From NCBI RefSeq assembly GCF_012516375.2, contig NZ_CP051204.2:5146001-5210000 (forward strand): 64,000 nucleotides of DNA, read 5' to 3'. The DNA is from Chitinophaga oryzae. Lineage in GTDB: Bacteria > Bacteroidota > Bacteroidia > Chitinophagales > Chitinophagaceae. Shown here piece by piece: positions 8,590 through 17,466 of the stretch. The translations under genes and the position numbers were made by a program. Position 1 is the first letter of the stretch, and the number at the start of each line of letters is the position of its first letter. The notes under the pieces were generated by a model that made no database searches, was not told the DNA's origin, and worked only from the letters and a program-made list of their open reading frames with translations.

Positions 8590-10476
8590 ATGAAACGCAA
8601 CAGTATCACATTGTTATTTATACTCAGCCTTTGGCTGGCCGGATGTACGCGGGATTTTGTAGACGACTCCAGGCCATACAACGTGCTGAACCCGGATATA
8701 TTCCCGGAAAGCATGGCCCAGGTGGACTATTTCCTGAACTCTCCCTACGCCAATACGCATAGTGTTGAACTATTCGGTTTCTCCGGCTTAGGAAGGTTCT
8801 TCTATAACCTCGATCATACCGGCGACCTGGCGTGGCTGGGCACCAGCGAATGGAATGAATTGCAGGTACTCCGCATCAGCGCCGCCAATAGCTATTCGGG
8901 CGCTCCCTGGAGAGGCTTGTACCGTGGCGTGCAACAGGCGCGCACCTTTATCGATCAAATCGTTCCCAACTACAAAACCAGGAAAGGCAATAGCTTGTCG
9001 CCCGCCGACACCCTGGCCTTGCGATATAAACTCGGCGAAGCCTATTACCTGCGGGCCTGGCATTATTTCTTCCTGATGAACTTATATGCCCAGGAAGTAG
9101 TGGTAAAAGGCAATGGCGACAACGCCACGCCCGGCGTAATTCTCTTTACATCCGATGTCAAAATCGGCGACCGCCAGGATGAAATGCGCCCCCGCAGTAC
9201 GGTGAAGCAATGCTGGGACTATGTGATCGCCGATCTGAGGGCGGCCATGGCACATTTAACAGATCCGAATAACGGCGTCAAAAAAACCTGGGAGGGCGCA
9301 GATAAGGGACGTATCGATTACTACGCAGCAGAAGCTTTACTGGGCCGCGCGCTGATGTATGAAGAACGGTGGACAGAAGCCCGGGACGCTTTCCTGGATA
9401 TCGTTCAAAACGCAGGGAAATCATTAATGCCGTTCGATGATTATTACAATATGTGGAATGGTAACCCTAAGTATTCCGCCACAGAAAATAATAATACCGA
9501 AGCCCTGCACCAGATCAGCATCGCAAGGTCCGGTGATAACGCCATGGCAGGCGGTTCTACTGCATCGGCGGTAAGCCTGCTCATTACGCCCTTCTATGAC
9601 AACGGCATACCTGGCGGCGCTACGCCCGGTTATGGCAACATGTTTATGCACGACCGGAACCTGGGCAGGTTTGGATTCCCGCAACAATATTACCCAGCGA
9701 TGAAAGACCTGGGCACGCCCGGCCGTAGCGTACAAACGGCTTACATTGACTCGTGCCGCAACATGAAAACGCTCAAGCGTTACGGCACAGATCCCGATCC
9801 GCGATTATGGGTATGCGCCTACCAGCCCTGGGTAGATTCCGTGATGAACAATACCGCGAAAGTGGCTATACTGCCTTATGGCGGCGGCCCGGAAACAGAG
9901 TACCAGTTGAACCAGGCACAGAACACTAATATTATTAAACACGGCTGGAGCCTTCGCAAGTTCAATTTATACGATGTGCAGGCCAGCCAGAACCCACGTA
10001 TGCACAGCGCTGATTTTTACTTTACCCGCCTGCCGGAAATATACCTGAACCTGGCAGAATGTTACTGGAAAATCAGTGGCAACAATACCGATGCCAATGC
10101 GCTGAACTACATCAACAGGGTACACCGCAGGGCATGGAACCTGCCGGACAACAGCAGCCAGGCAATTGACTATACCGCCATAACATCAGGCGCCCAAATT
10201 ACCAAAGCCAATCTCCACCCCAACCGGTCGGATGCCGGCTTCCGGGACCAACTGGCGTTAAATGCGCTCTACTATGAAACCTGGGCAGAAACCTTCGGAG
10301 AAGCAAAGTGGTGGTTTAACGTAAGAAGATGGGAGCTTGGCCCCAACGAGGCGAAGGTATACGAAAACAGCCGGGCAGGCGCCATCACCTGGAGCTCCGG
10401 TAACCAGTACGCCCTGCCGATCATTCAAACAGAGTTGGACAGGAACATCAATTGTGTACAAAACCAGGGATATTAA
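8590..10476 (+). CDS. SusD/RagB-family surface glycan-binding lipoprotein
   Basis: This lipoprotein forms the lid on the SusC transporter and captures glycans at the cell surface. The 628 residues begin with a lipobox (SLWLAGC, Cys19). The protein then shows the TPR-like helices of the family (YYLRAWHYFFLMNLYAQEVV) and the C-terminal block LNLAECYWKISGN plus WAETFGEAKWWFNVRRWELG. It is at the long end for SusD proteins. It is directly downstream of susC with a 30-bp gap. A strong intercistronic hairpin follows before the GH105-like gene. Confidence 0.92.
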   Translation: MKRNSITLLFILSLWLAGCTRDFVDDSRPYNVLNPDIFPESMAQVDYFLNSPYANTHSVELFGFSGLGRFFYNLDHTGDLAWLGTSEWNELQVLRISAANSYSGAPWRGLYRGVQQARTFIDQIVPNYKTRKGNSLSPADTLALRYKLGEAYYLRAWHYFFLMNLYAQEVVVKGNGDNATPGVILFTSDVKIGDRQDEMRPRSTVKQCWDYVIADLRAAMAHLTDPNNGVKKTWEGADKGRIDYYAAEALLGRALMYEERWTEARDAFLDIVQNAGKSLMPFDDYYNMWNGNPKYSATENNNTEALHQISIARSGDNAMAGGSTASAVSLLITPFYDNGIPGGATPGYGNMFMHDRNLGRFGFPQQYYPAMKDLGTPGRSVQTAYIDSCRNMKTLKRYGTDPDPRLWVCAYQPWVDSVMNNTAKVAILPYGGGPETEYQLNQAQNTNIIKHGWSLRKFNLYDVQASQNPRMHSADFYFTRLPEIYLNLAECYWKISGNNTDANALNYINRVHRRAWNLPDNSSQAIDYTAITSGAQITKANLHPNRSDAGFRDQLALNALYYETWAETFGEAKWWFNVRRWELGPNEAKVYENSRAGAITWSSGNQYALPIIQTELDRNINCVQNQGY

Positions 10477-10501
10477 CGGGGCACGTTGCCATAAAAGATT
10501 A

Positions 10502-10530
10502 CCATGGGGACGCGAAACGTGTCCCCATGG
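10502..10530 (+). promoter_or_regulatory. Intercistronic hairpin between susD and the GH105-like gene
   Basis: A 10-bp perfect stem (CCATGGGGAC / GTCCCCATGG) with a 9-nt loop sits in the 106-bp gap. There is no T-run, so it is more likely an mRNA-processing or stability element, or a partial terminator, that sets transporter and enzyme at different levels (inference). Confidence 0.5.
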
Positions 10531-10582
10531 CATTGAACAGCCGGTATGGAAGATCTGGCAAACAGCAAAAAATTATGGAGAT

Positions 10583-12382
10583 ATGAAGATGATCATCAGG
10601 AGAGGCACCGCTATAGGCGTATTCGCCCTGCTACTGGCATGGACCGCCGGGGCGCAGCAACCGGTAGATAAAATAAAAAAGATTGGCGATAAACTGATCA
10701 GGGAAACGCCCTTCGCTTACCGGCTGATATTGCCGGGGCGTAATCCCCGGCTCAACAACCTGCACTTTGTTGATTTCGGCCGCACATTCGGAAAAGGGAA
10801 AGCAGCGGTGGCTTATGCCTACACGCAACTCACGTTTCCCCGGGACACTGTTATCACGTTGGAAACAGCCCACAACGATGCCTGCAGGATCTGGTGCAAC
10901 GGCAGCCCGGTATATGAGAAAAAAGGCAACCAGGATATCGAAATAAAAAGAGATGAACGCAGCATGACGATGCCGGGATCGTTCACCCTGCACTTGAAAA
11001 AAGGCAGCAATGACCTTTTAATTAAATCAGCCACCTCCGGTAAAGAATGGTGCGTATTCCTGCAACCACCCAGTGAAAAAGACGCAGTGGTGGCCGGGCC
11101 CAGGGCTTATCCGGAAATCGGGTTAAAGGAGGTAAAGCATGTTGATAAAAGTGTATCGCAACTGGCAGACTGGCTGGTGATTGGCCCCTTCGCGCCGGGT
11201 ATTGACACAGCAAGACCGCCGGAAAAAGAAATCCGTTTTGGCGCTATGTACCCGGGCCTGACAACTGCCGTTACCTGGACCATCCCCAAAATTGAAGTGC
11301 TGGGAGATGTGATCGGCGCGAAGGAATGGGGCACCACCTACCAATGGAACTACCATAACGGCGGCGTAGCCTGGGCCATGCAACAACTGGGCGAACTGAC
11401 CGGCGAAAAAAAATACAACCAGTGGGCGGCCAACTTCTGCGATTTCCAGATGGAAGGAATGCCCTTTGTCAACCACCAGGTAAATAGGCTCAGGGCCTAT
11501 AATTCGGCGAATGCCATGGTCATTGGTTCCCGTTTGCTTGACTTTACCCTGGCTCCTTCCCTCCCCCTTATCTACAGGCTTCGCAAAGAGAATGGATTTA
11601 AAAATGAAAATCTCTATAAAACATACATCGGTAAAATGATGAACTATGCGCAAACCGGCCAGATCAGGAGTGAAGGCTATACCAACTATACCCGCACTAC
11701 GCCGGAAGAATATACCGTATGGGTGGATGATATGTTTATGGGTATTCCGTTCCTGGTGCAGGCGGGATTGTATGCCGCTGACCCGGCACAAAAGAAAGCG
11801 TTTCTCAACGATGCGGCCAGCCAGGTACTCGACTTCAGTAAACATGTATGGGACAAGGAGGCACAGCTTTATATGCATGCCAACTATTCGCAGCGCCCGC
11901 AGGTGAAGTTGCCTTACTGGTCGCGGGCCAATGGCTGGGCCATCTGGGCTATGACAGAAGTGTTGATGGCCTTACCCAAAGATCATCCCAAATACAAAGA
12001 TATCCTGGCCCTTTATCGAACCTTTTCCAACTCGCTGGTCCGTTACCAGGCCCCGGAAGGATTCTGGCATAACGTCATTAACCGCAGCGACTCTCCCCTG
12101 GAAGTTTCGGGCACAGCTATATTTACCATGGCCATGGCGAGAGGCGTCCGCCTGGGGTGGCTGGACAGGAAAAAGTTTACACCCGTAGTTGAAAAAGGAT
12201 GGAAAGCTGTGGCATCAGAAATTGAAGAAGATGGCACCGTGCATAAAATATGCATCGGCACGATGTGTTCTGCCGATGTGGAGTATTACATGCACCGTCC
12301 TTTCTTCGACAACGATACCCATGGCTCCTTTGCTGTTATATTCGCCGGCATGGAAGTACAGAAAATGATGGACGCCCGGTAA
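10583..12382 (+). CDS. GH105/GH88-like unsaturated uronyl (rhamnogalacturonyl) hydrolase
   Basis: Enzymes of this group remove the unsaturated uronic acid left at the end of oligosaccharides by polysaccharide lyases. I start it at the ATG at 10583 (599 residues) because a signal peptide follows (to AGAQQ, about 26) and the upstream in-frame part overlaps susD in another frame. The first 200 or so residues look like an added beta-sandwich domain not found in minimal GH105. The (alpha/alpha)6 catalytic domain follows, with WVDDMFMGIPF near residue 380 carrying the expected catalytic Asp and YWSRANGWAIWAM near 445. It ends 5 bp from the convergent membrane-protein gene. Exact substrate is not visible. 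Confidence 0.85.
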   Translation: MKMIIRRGTAIGVFALLLAWTAGAQQPVDKIKKIGDKLIRETPFAYRLILPGRNPRLNNLHFVDFGRTFGKGKAAVAYAYTQLTFPRDTVITLETAHNDACRIWCNGSPVYEKKGNQDIEIKRDERSMTMPGSFTLHLKKGSNDLLIKSATSGKEWCVFLQPPSEKDAVVAGPRAYPEIGLKEVKHVDKSVSQLADWLVIGPFAPGIDTARPPEKEIRFGAMYPGLTTAVTWTIPKIEVLGDVIGAKEWGTTYQWNYHNGGVAWAMQQLGELTGEKKYNQWAANFCDFQMEGMPFVNHQVNRLRAYNSANAMVIGSRLLDFTLAPSLPLIYRLRKENGFKNENLYKTYIGKMMNYAQTGQIRSEGYTNYTRTTPEEYTVWVDDMFMGIPFLVQAGLYAADPAQKKAFLNDAASQVLDFSKHVWDKEAQLYMHANYSQRPQVKLPYWSRANGWAIWAMTEVLMALPKDHPKYKDILALYRTFSNSLVRYQAPEGFWHNVINRSDSPLEVSGTAIFTMAMARGVRLGWLDRKKFTPVVEKGWKAVASEIEEDGTVHKICIGTMCSADVEYYMHRPFFDNDTHGSFAVIFAGMEVQKMMDAR

Positions 12383-12386
12383 CCGG

Positions 12387-13712
12387 CTATGGCAGCGGTT
12401 CATTGAAATCCTGCTGGTAAACAGGCTGGCCATCGAGTTTGCTCAGTTTTACGTAGTCTACCGCACCGCATCCTTTGAAGCGCAAAATAATTTCATTGGC
12501 TTCGCCTATCGGTTTGTTATAATCTATATTCCAGATCCGCTTTCCGTCCAGGTAGAAAGCGGATTTTTTATTTTCTACCCGGATGCCCATAACGTGCCAT
12601 TCGGAAGCGTTGAAATTGAGCCCGCTCAGGTTGTATTCATCTCCCATAATGGTTTTTTCGCCACTGATGAATTTGATATAGGCATAGCCGGCTTCGTTGA
12701 GGGCAAAACCATGCCGTCCGCTATCCGACAGGATGTAGAGCATTACATCCGAACGGGGGATGGCGTTTTCCAGGGCTGAGTTACGTACCCTGGCTTCCAG
12801 CATAAAATTATCGCCGTTTACCAGTTGTTCTTTATAAAATACATAACTCACAAAAAGATGATTCGGACGCGCTTCCGGCACGACGCTGTCGAGTGGCATA
12901 CTTACATATCCGTCTTTATGGTAAGCCTGGCGTATGGGCGCCGTTCTGAAAATGCCTTTTCGTTCATTCCTCGTAAACACCGACCAACCTGGCTTGCGGA
13001 TCTCGATCCCGATCGTCCTGAATGTTTTTCCTTTATACTGCAGGTGGCAGAATCCATCACCTTCAAAAATGTAAGTAGCGTTTACCTGGCCAACAGGCCT
13101 GGAAAGTTTCTTGCTCAGCGTGTCGCCGTTAGGTTCTTCAAAAATCAACCGGATATCGTCCAATAGCGCCGAAGGAATATCATAGGAGAAGGTGACTGTG
13201 AGCGGATTCATGCCCTTGGTATCGGAGGCGGCAAATTCAATTTTGGAGAGCTGGTATTTTGTATAGCTGTCGCTGATCTTTAGGGTATACAGCAAAGCGG
13301 CGCCTATGAGCAGCAGCAGGGCTATTAAGAAATAAATGAGCCGCCGGCTTTTGGGTTTCACCGGCGCTACCGGCGGGGCTTGTACCGTTTCCGGAAGCGG
13401 GATGGGTTTATCCGCAGTGTCTGTCGGCTCCTCTTTCCGGGTCTTTTTCATCACGAAATCGATATAACCCGTATAGCCCAACAAGCGGCATAGCACATCC
13501 CGGGTGGCCAGCTGCGGATTGCCGGTACGTTGCTGAAAGAACCTTTTGAGGGTATTGGCGCTGACCATGGTGTTGGTCAGTTCGAATATCATGTTTTCAA
13601 GTGTCTTGAACTGATCCAGGTCCCAGGAATCTGATGGCCCCCAGGAGGCGAAGCGTGTGTTGTACTCCTTTATAATTTCTTTAATATATCTTCTATCCTT
13701 TATTTCATCCAT
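12387..13712 (-). CDS. Single-pass membrane protein with N-terminal helical domain and C-terminal LamG-like domain
   Basis: I do not know its function. The 441 residues fall into three parts. Residues 1-90 form a helical cytoplasmic domain (VSANTLKRFFQQRTGN, CRLLGYTGYIDFV) of a kind seen in Bacteroidota regulators and recalling a small DNA-binding or adaptor fold. A Pro-rich linker and one membrane helix follow at about 126-145 (LIYFLIALLLLIGAALLY). The large outer region ends in strands typical of a concanavalin/LamG-like domain (NNFMLEARVRN-type strands, WHVMGIRVENKKSAFYLDG). The layout suggests a glycan sensor that signals across the membrane, fitting the convergent glycan locus, but that is inference. 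Confidence 0.65.
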   Translation of the reverse strand: MDEIKDRRYIKEIIKEYNTRFASWGPSDSWDLDQFKTLENMIFELTNTMVSANTLKRFFQQRTGNPQLATRDVLCRLLGYTGYIDFVMKKTRKEEPTDTADKPIPLPETVQAPPVAPVKPKSRRLIYFLIALLLLIGAALLYTLKISDSYTKYQLSKIEFAASDTKGMNPLTVTFSYDIPSALLDDIRLIFEEPNGDTLSKKLSRPVGQVNATYIFEGDGFCHLQYKGKTFRTIGIEIRKPGWSVFTRNERKGIFRTAPIRQAYHKDGYVSMPLDSVVPEARPNHLFVSYVFYKEQLVNGDNFMLEARVRNSALENAIPRSDVMLYILSDSGRHGFALNEAGYAYIKFISGEKTIMGDEYNLSGLNFNASEWHVMGIRVENKKSAFYLDGKRIWNIDYNKPIGEANEIILRFKGCGAVDYVKLSKLDGQPVYQQDFNEPLP

Positions 13713-13966
13713 GATTTTCCCCGTAGACGTTTGGTTGATTATCGCAGGTCCGGTGCCAGCATGACAGTTTGGTGCGTCAAATATCTATTTTTCGGCGGAA
13801 AAAATTGCATTTATTTCCCCTGCCTCCGGGGAAGTATCTCAAAATTGGTGCTTATTACCCCGCCCAACACCAGCCAAGCGAGGATAAAGCGTTTTTACAT
13901 CTATTGTTTTTCTACGAAAAAAGTCGTTTTCACCAAATGGAAATTATCCAATAGTAAACCAATACC

Positions 13967-15268
13967 CTACTCGAACCGAAGTAATTTTCGTAGTTGATAA
14001 AAGAAACGTTCTATCAACCGTAGGTCCTGCGTAACAATCTCTGCATTGCCTTTCAGTTCTTTATCGAAGGCAAGTGTTTTGTGAAAAGAGGTTTTCAGGC
14101 CATCCGGGAGAATCACATTCACGTAGTAGTTACCATCTTTATCGGGGGTGTTGGCGATGCTTTTTACCTTGCCCTGTACGGAGCCAAATTCCTGGTAAGG
14201 ATAGTTGTCCAGTTTCAGCAGCACCTTCTGTCCTTCCTTCACTTTACCGGAGTTGGTGGCTGGCAGCTGCAGGCGGCCAATCAGCATATTTTTATCTTCC
14301 GGCATAACGGCAACGAGTATATCGCCAGACTTTACAAACTGGTTTTTACCCAGGAACTGCTGAAAGCCTACTACTCCATCTATGGAAGAGGTGAACAGGT
14401 AATTTTGTTCCCAGGATTTAACAGACCGCCGCAATTGCTCAAACAGCTGGGCGGTCTGTGAGCTCAGGTTGATCTGGTCTTTTTGCGCGCTGATAGCCAC
14501 ACCGCTTCTCGTTTTTTCTATACCCAGTATACTCTCCTGCAACTGAGAAATCGTAACATTAAGATTTTCAATATTCTGTTCTGCCTGCAGGAATTTGATT
14601 TTCTCCTGGCCCATCTCCGCCGCAGACACCACTTTTTCCTTAAACAGTTCCTGGTACCTGTCGAACTCCCGTTTGGAGACTTCATACTTTTTTTGCTCCA
14701 GCGCTTTTTGCTGCTGCAGGGTACGGATGCGGTTACGCGACTCCGTCAGGCTCCTTTCTGCCGCAGCAAAGTCCGGAGAATAGGGTTGCAAGCGGGCATA
14801 CAGCTGTTCATCCGTGAGCGCTTTGGCAAAAGCATTATAGTCAGCCTGTACCTCCCCGAGCTTAAACCGGGCTACTTCCGCCAGGGGGAAATGGGGCAAT
14901 GCCTTACTATCCAGCGAATCCATGATATTGCGCAGGCGGATCACGTCCCGGTAGTCTGCGGTGGACTGCAACACCAGCAAGAGCTGGTCCTTCGTCACCT
15001 TTTGGTGGTCTTCCACAAAGATTTCCTCCACCTTGCTATTGGTGCGTGCTTCCAGTTTCTCCGGCGGATTGCTGGAAGAGATGATCACCTTGGAAGGTAC
15101 AAACTCGGGGTATTTGACCACATAGCTCATCAGTAAAATGAGCAGCAGAATTACCATAATAACGGTGTTACCCCAACGTATCATCCAGTGCGGAGGCAGC
15201 GTCAGAATGTCCTGCACCCCTTCAGAATGCAGTTGCACCGTGTCCAGTATATCTTTTTTAGTTTCCAA
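13967..15268 (-). CDS. HlyD-type periplasmic adaptor for peptide export
   Basis: It links the inner-membrane C39/ABC exporter to the outer membrane for release of the processed RiPP. The 433-residue protein has a cytoplasmic N-terminus, one membrane helix at about 33-51, a short lipoyl/barrel half (KLEARTNSKVEEIFVEDHQ), a long coiled coil at about 160-260, and a returning barrel (LFTSSIDGVVGFQQFLGKNQ). This is the usual membrane-fusion-protein plan. Its start overlaps the exporter gene end by 11 bp, so the two are translated together. The nearest outer-membrane channel gene is not in this cluster, so a TolC-like partner from elsewhere is expected. Confidence 0.9.
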   Translation of the reverse strand: METKKDILDTVQLHSEGVQDILTLPPHWMIRWGNTVIMVILLLILLMSYVVKYPEFVPSKVIISSSNPPEKLEARTNSKVEEIFVEDHQKVTKDQLLLVLQSTADYRDVIRLRNIMDSLDSKALPHFPLAEVARFKLGEVQADYNAFAKALTDEQLYARLQPYSPDFAAAERSLTESRNRIRTLQQQKALEQKKYEVSKREFDRYQELFKEKVVSAAEMGQEKIKFLQAEQNIENLNVTISQLQESILGIEKTRSGVAISAQKDQINLSSQTAQLFEQLRRSVKSWEQNYLFTSSIDGVVGFQQFLGKNQFVKSGDILVAVMPEDKNMLIGRLQLPATNSGKVKEGQKVLLKLDNYPYQEFGSVQGKVKSIANTPDKDGNYYVNVILPDGLKTSFHKTLAFDKELKGNAEIVTQDLRLIERFFYQLRKLLRFE

Positions 15269-17465
15269 GTTCCAATTGATTTTTTACCAGCCTGTAATAT
15301 TCTTTTTTGAGCGACACCAATTCGTCGTGACTACCTTCTTCTACCACCCTTCCTTTATCCAGTACGATGATTTTATCTGCGTTTTTCACAGTTGACAGGC
15401 GGTGAGCGATGATCACCGCTGTTTTCCCTTTGAGAAACTGTTCCAGGTTACCCATGATAGCCTTTTCCGTATTGGCATCCAGCGCGCTGGTAGCTTCATC
15501 GAAGAAGATGTACTCCGGTGCTTTATAGACAGCACGGGCAATAAAGAGGCGTTGTTTCTGGCCACCGCTGATACCGATACCTTCGTTGCCGATCTTTGAA
15601 TTGTAATTCAGGGGCAGGCTTTCAATAAAATCCTTGATGCACGCCACCTCTACCGCTTTGCGCAACTGTGTCCGGTCAATATCATCAATGCCCACAGCTA
15701 TATTTTTAGCGATAGTATCATTGAACACATACCCTTCCTGCATCACCACACCGCATTGATCACGCCAGTAGCGCGGCGAAACATGTTTCAGGGGCGCATG
15801 GCCAATCTTTATTTCTCCCTCCACCGGATCATAAAACTTCATAAGCAACTTCAGCAATGTGGTTTTACCACTACCACTGGCGCCGACAATGGCAGTGGTT
15901 TTACGATGCGGGATACGCAGGCTCAGGTTTTCAAATACAGGGGAACCAGCGCCCACATAACGGAAAGAAACATTATCCAATACAATATCCTGTTCCGGTA
16001 TATCCATCACCGTTTGTATATCACTGCGTTCTTCGTCTTCTTTTTCGTGGATCTCGCTCAGCCTTTCCAGGGATATCTTAGCATCCTGTACCTGCTTTAC
16101 AAAATCCATCAGCTGTACCAGCGGGCCATTCAGCTGACCGATGATATACTGTACTGCCAGCATCATGCCGAGCGTCAGGTTACCGTCGAGTACCAGTTTG
16201 GCTGCCAGGAAACTGACAAAGATGTCCTTCATCTGGTTGATGAAATTGGAACCAACGGTTTGCCATTGCTCCAGGGACAAGGCACTGATATGGATCTTAA
16301 ACAGTTTTACCTGCATAAACTCCCAGCCCCAGCGCATCTGTCTTTCAGCATTGTATATCTTGATTTCCTGCATCCCATTCACCAGTTCCATCACCTTGCT
16401 TTGTTCCTCCGATACCTGGGAGAAACGTTTGTAGTCCAGGTCTCTTCTTTTCTTGAGGAAAAAAGCGATCCATGCAACCGACAATACCCCGCCCAGCAGA
16501 TAGATCAGGAAAAGCCGGTAATCATACAACAGCAATACAATACTGAAGATCACCAGGTTCACCATGGAGAAAAGCGTATTCAGCGACGAATTGGTCATCA
16601 GCTGTTCTATGCGCTGGTGGTCATTGATACGCTGCATGATGTCCCCCGTCATGCGGGTATCAAAATAACTGATGGGCAATTTCATCAGCTTAATAAAAAA
16701 GTTCGATACAATGGAGATATTGATCCTGCTGGACAGATGCAACAAGATCCAGCTGCGTATCACTTCTATCCCGGTCCTTCCTACAAACAACATCACCTGT
16801 GCCAGTAGTACCAGGTAGATAAAATTCAGGTCATGGTTCTGTATGCCGATGTCTACAATACTCTGGGTGAGAAAGGGAAAGATCAGTGACAGCACGCTAC
16901 CGGCCAGCAGGCCGAGGGTAAGCTGGGTGATGAGTTTTTTGTACCGGAAAAAATAGCTAAAGAGGAAAGAAATATCTTTCCTCCTGGCAGGTGTATCGGT
17001 TTCTGATTCATAAAATTCGGGCGTAGTTTCCAGCAGCAGGGCAATTCCTTCTTCATCATTTTCCTTTTTTCCTTTGCCCATCCAACCATCAATGAATTCC
17101 TGCCGGGTATAGGTGATCAGCCCATAGGCCGGATCGGACACGTGAACGAGGGTACGTCCACCTGATTTTTTGATGTTATAAACGACAACAAAATGTTGTT
17201 GTCCCCAGTGGCAAATACAAGGCAGCGGCGCCTCTTCCACCAGCGTGGGAAAATCTATTTTCACCGCCAGTGACTTAAACCCCAATCCTTCTGCAGCCGC
17301 AGACAATCCCGCTAAAGAGCTGCCCTCCCGTGTTGTTTCCGCGAGGGTACGGATAGCCTGTATATCTGTCAGCCTGCCATAGTGCTTGCTGATGATTTTG
17401 ATACAGGCAGGACCACAATCCTTCCCGTCCGGCTGCTTGTAAAAAGGAAATTTTTTCAGCTTCAT
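15258..17465 (-). CDS. C39 peptidase-containing ABC exporter (PCAT)
   Basis: It cuts leader peptides after a double-glycine site and exports the product. In the 735 residues the N-terminal C39 papain-like domain (1-130) has catalytic Cys17 (DCGPAC), His91 (QQHFVVVYN) and Asp111 (VSDPAYG). A transmembrane exporter domain follows at about 165-450. The ATPase domain has Walker A (GASGSGKTTLL), signature ISGGQKQRL, Walker B (YIFFDEATSALD) and the switch His (IIAHRLST). All active-site parts are intact. It starts one base after the GwsS stop. The five upstream precursors all carry Gly-Gly at leader ends, matching this protease. Confidence 0.95.
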   Translation of the reverse strand: MKLKKFPFYKQPDGKDCGPACIKIISKHYGRLTDIQAIRTLAETTREGSSLAGLSAAAEGLGFKSLAVKIDFPTLVEEAPLPCICHWGQQHFVVVYNIKKSGGRTLVHVSDPAYGLITYTRQEFIDGWMGKGKKENDEEGIALLLETTPEFYESETDTPARRKDISFLFSYFFRYKKLITQLTLGLLAGSVLSLIFPFLTQSIVDIGIQNHDLNFIYLVLLAQVMLFVGRTGIEVIRSWILLHLSSRINISIVSNFFIKLMKLPISYFDTRMTGDIMQRINDHQRIEQLMTNSSLNTLFSMVNLVIFSIVLLLYDYRLFLIYLLGGVLSVAWIAFFLKKRRDLDYKRFSQVSEEQSKVMELVNGMQEIKIYNAERQMRWGWEFMQVKLFKIHISALSLEQWQTVGSNFINQMKDIFVSFLAAKLVLDGNLTLGMMLAVQYIIGQLNGPLVQLMDFVKQVQDAKISLERLSEIHEKEDEERSDIQTVMDIPEQDIVLDNVSFRYVGAGSPVFENLSLRIPHRKTTAIVGASGSGKTTLLKLLMKFYDPVEGEIKIGHAPLKHVSPRYWRDQCGVVMQEGYVFNDTIAKNIAVGIDDIDRTQLRKAVEVACIKDFIESLPLNYNSKIGNEGIGISGGQKQRLFIARAVYKAPEYIFFDEATSALDANTEKAIMGNLEQFLKGKTAVIIAHRLSTVKNADKIIVLDKGRVVEEGSHDELVSLKKEYYRLVKNQLELGN

Positions 17466-17466
17466 A

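Noticed and set aside
10337..10582. N-terminal extension of the GH105-like protein
   Set aside because: It overlaps susD out of frame and would put 82 unrelated residues before a clear signal peptide.
13713..13966. Plus-strand ORFs in the gap between the membrane protein and the HlyD gene
   Set aside because: Composition is AT-rich and non-coding in look; the frames run into the HlyD gene on the other strand.
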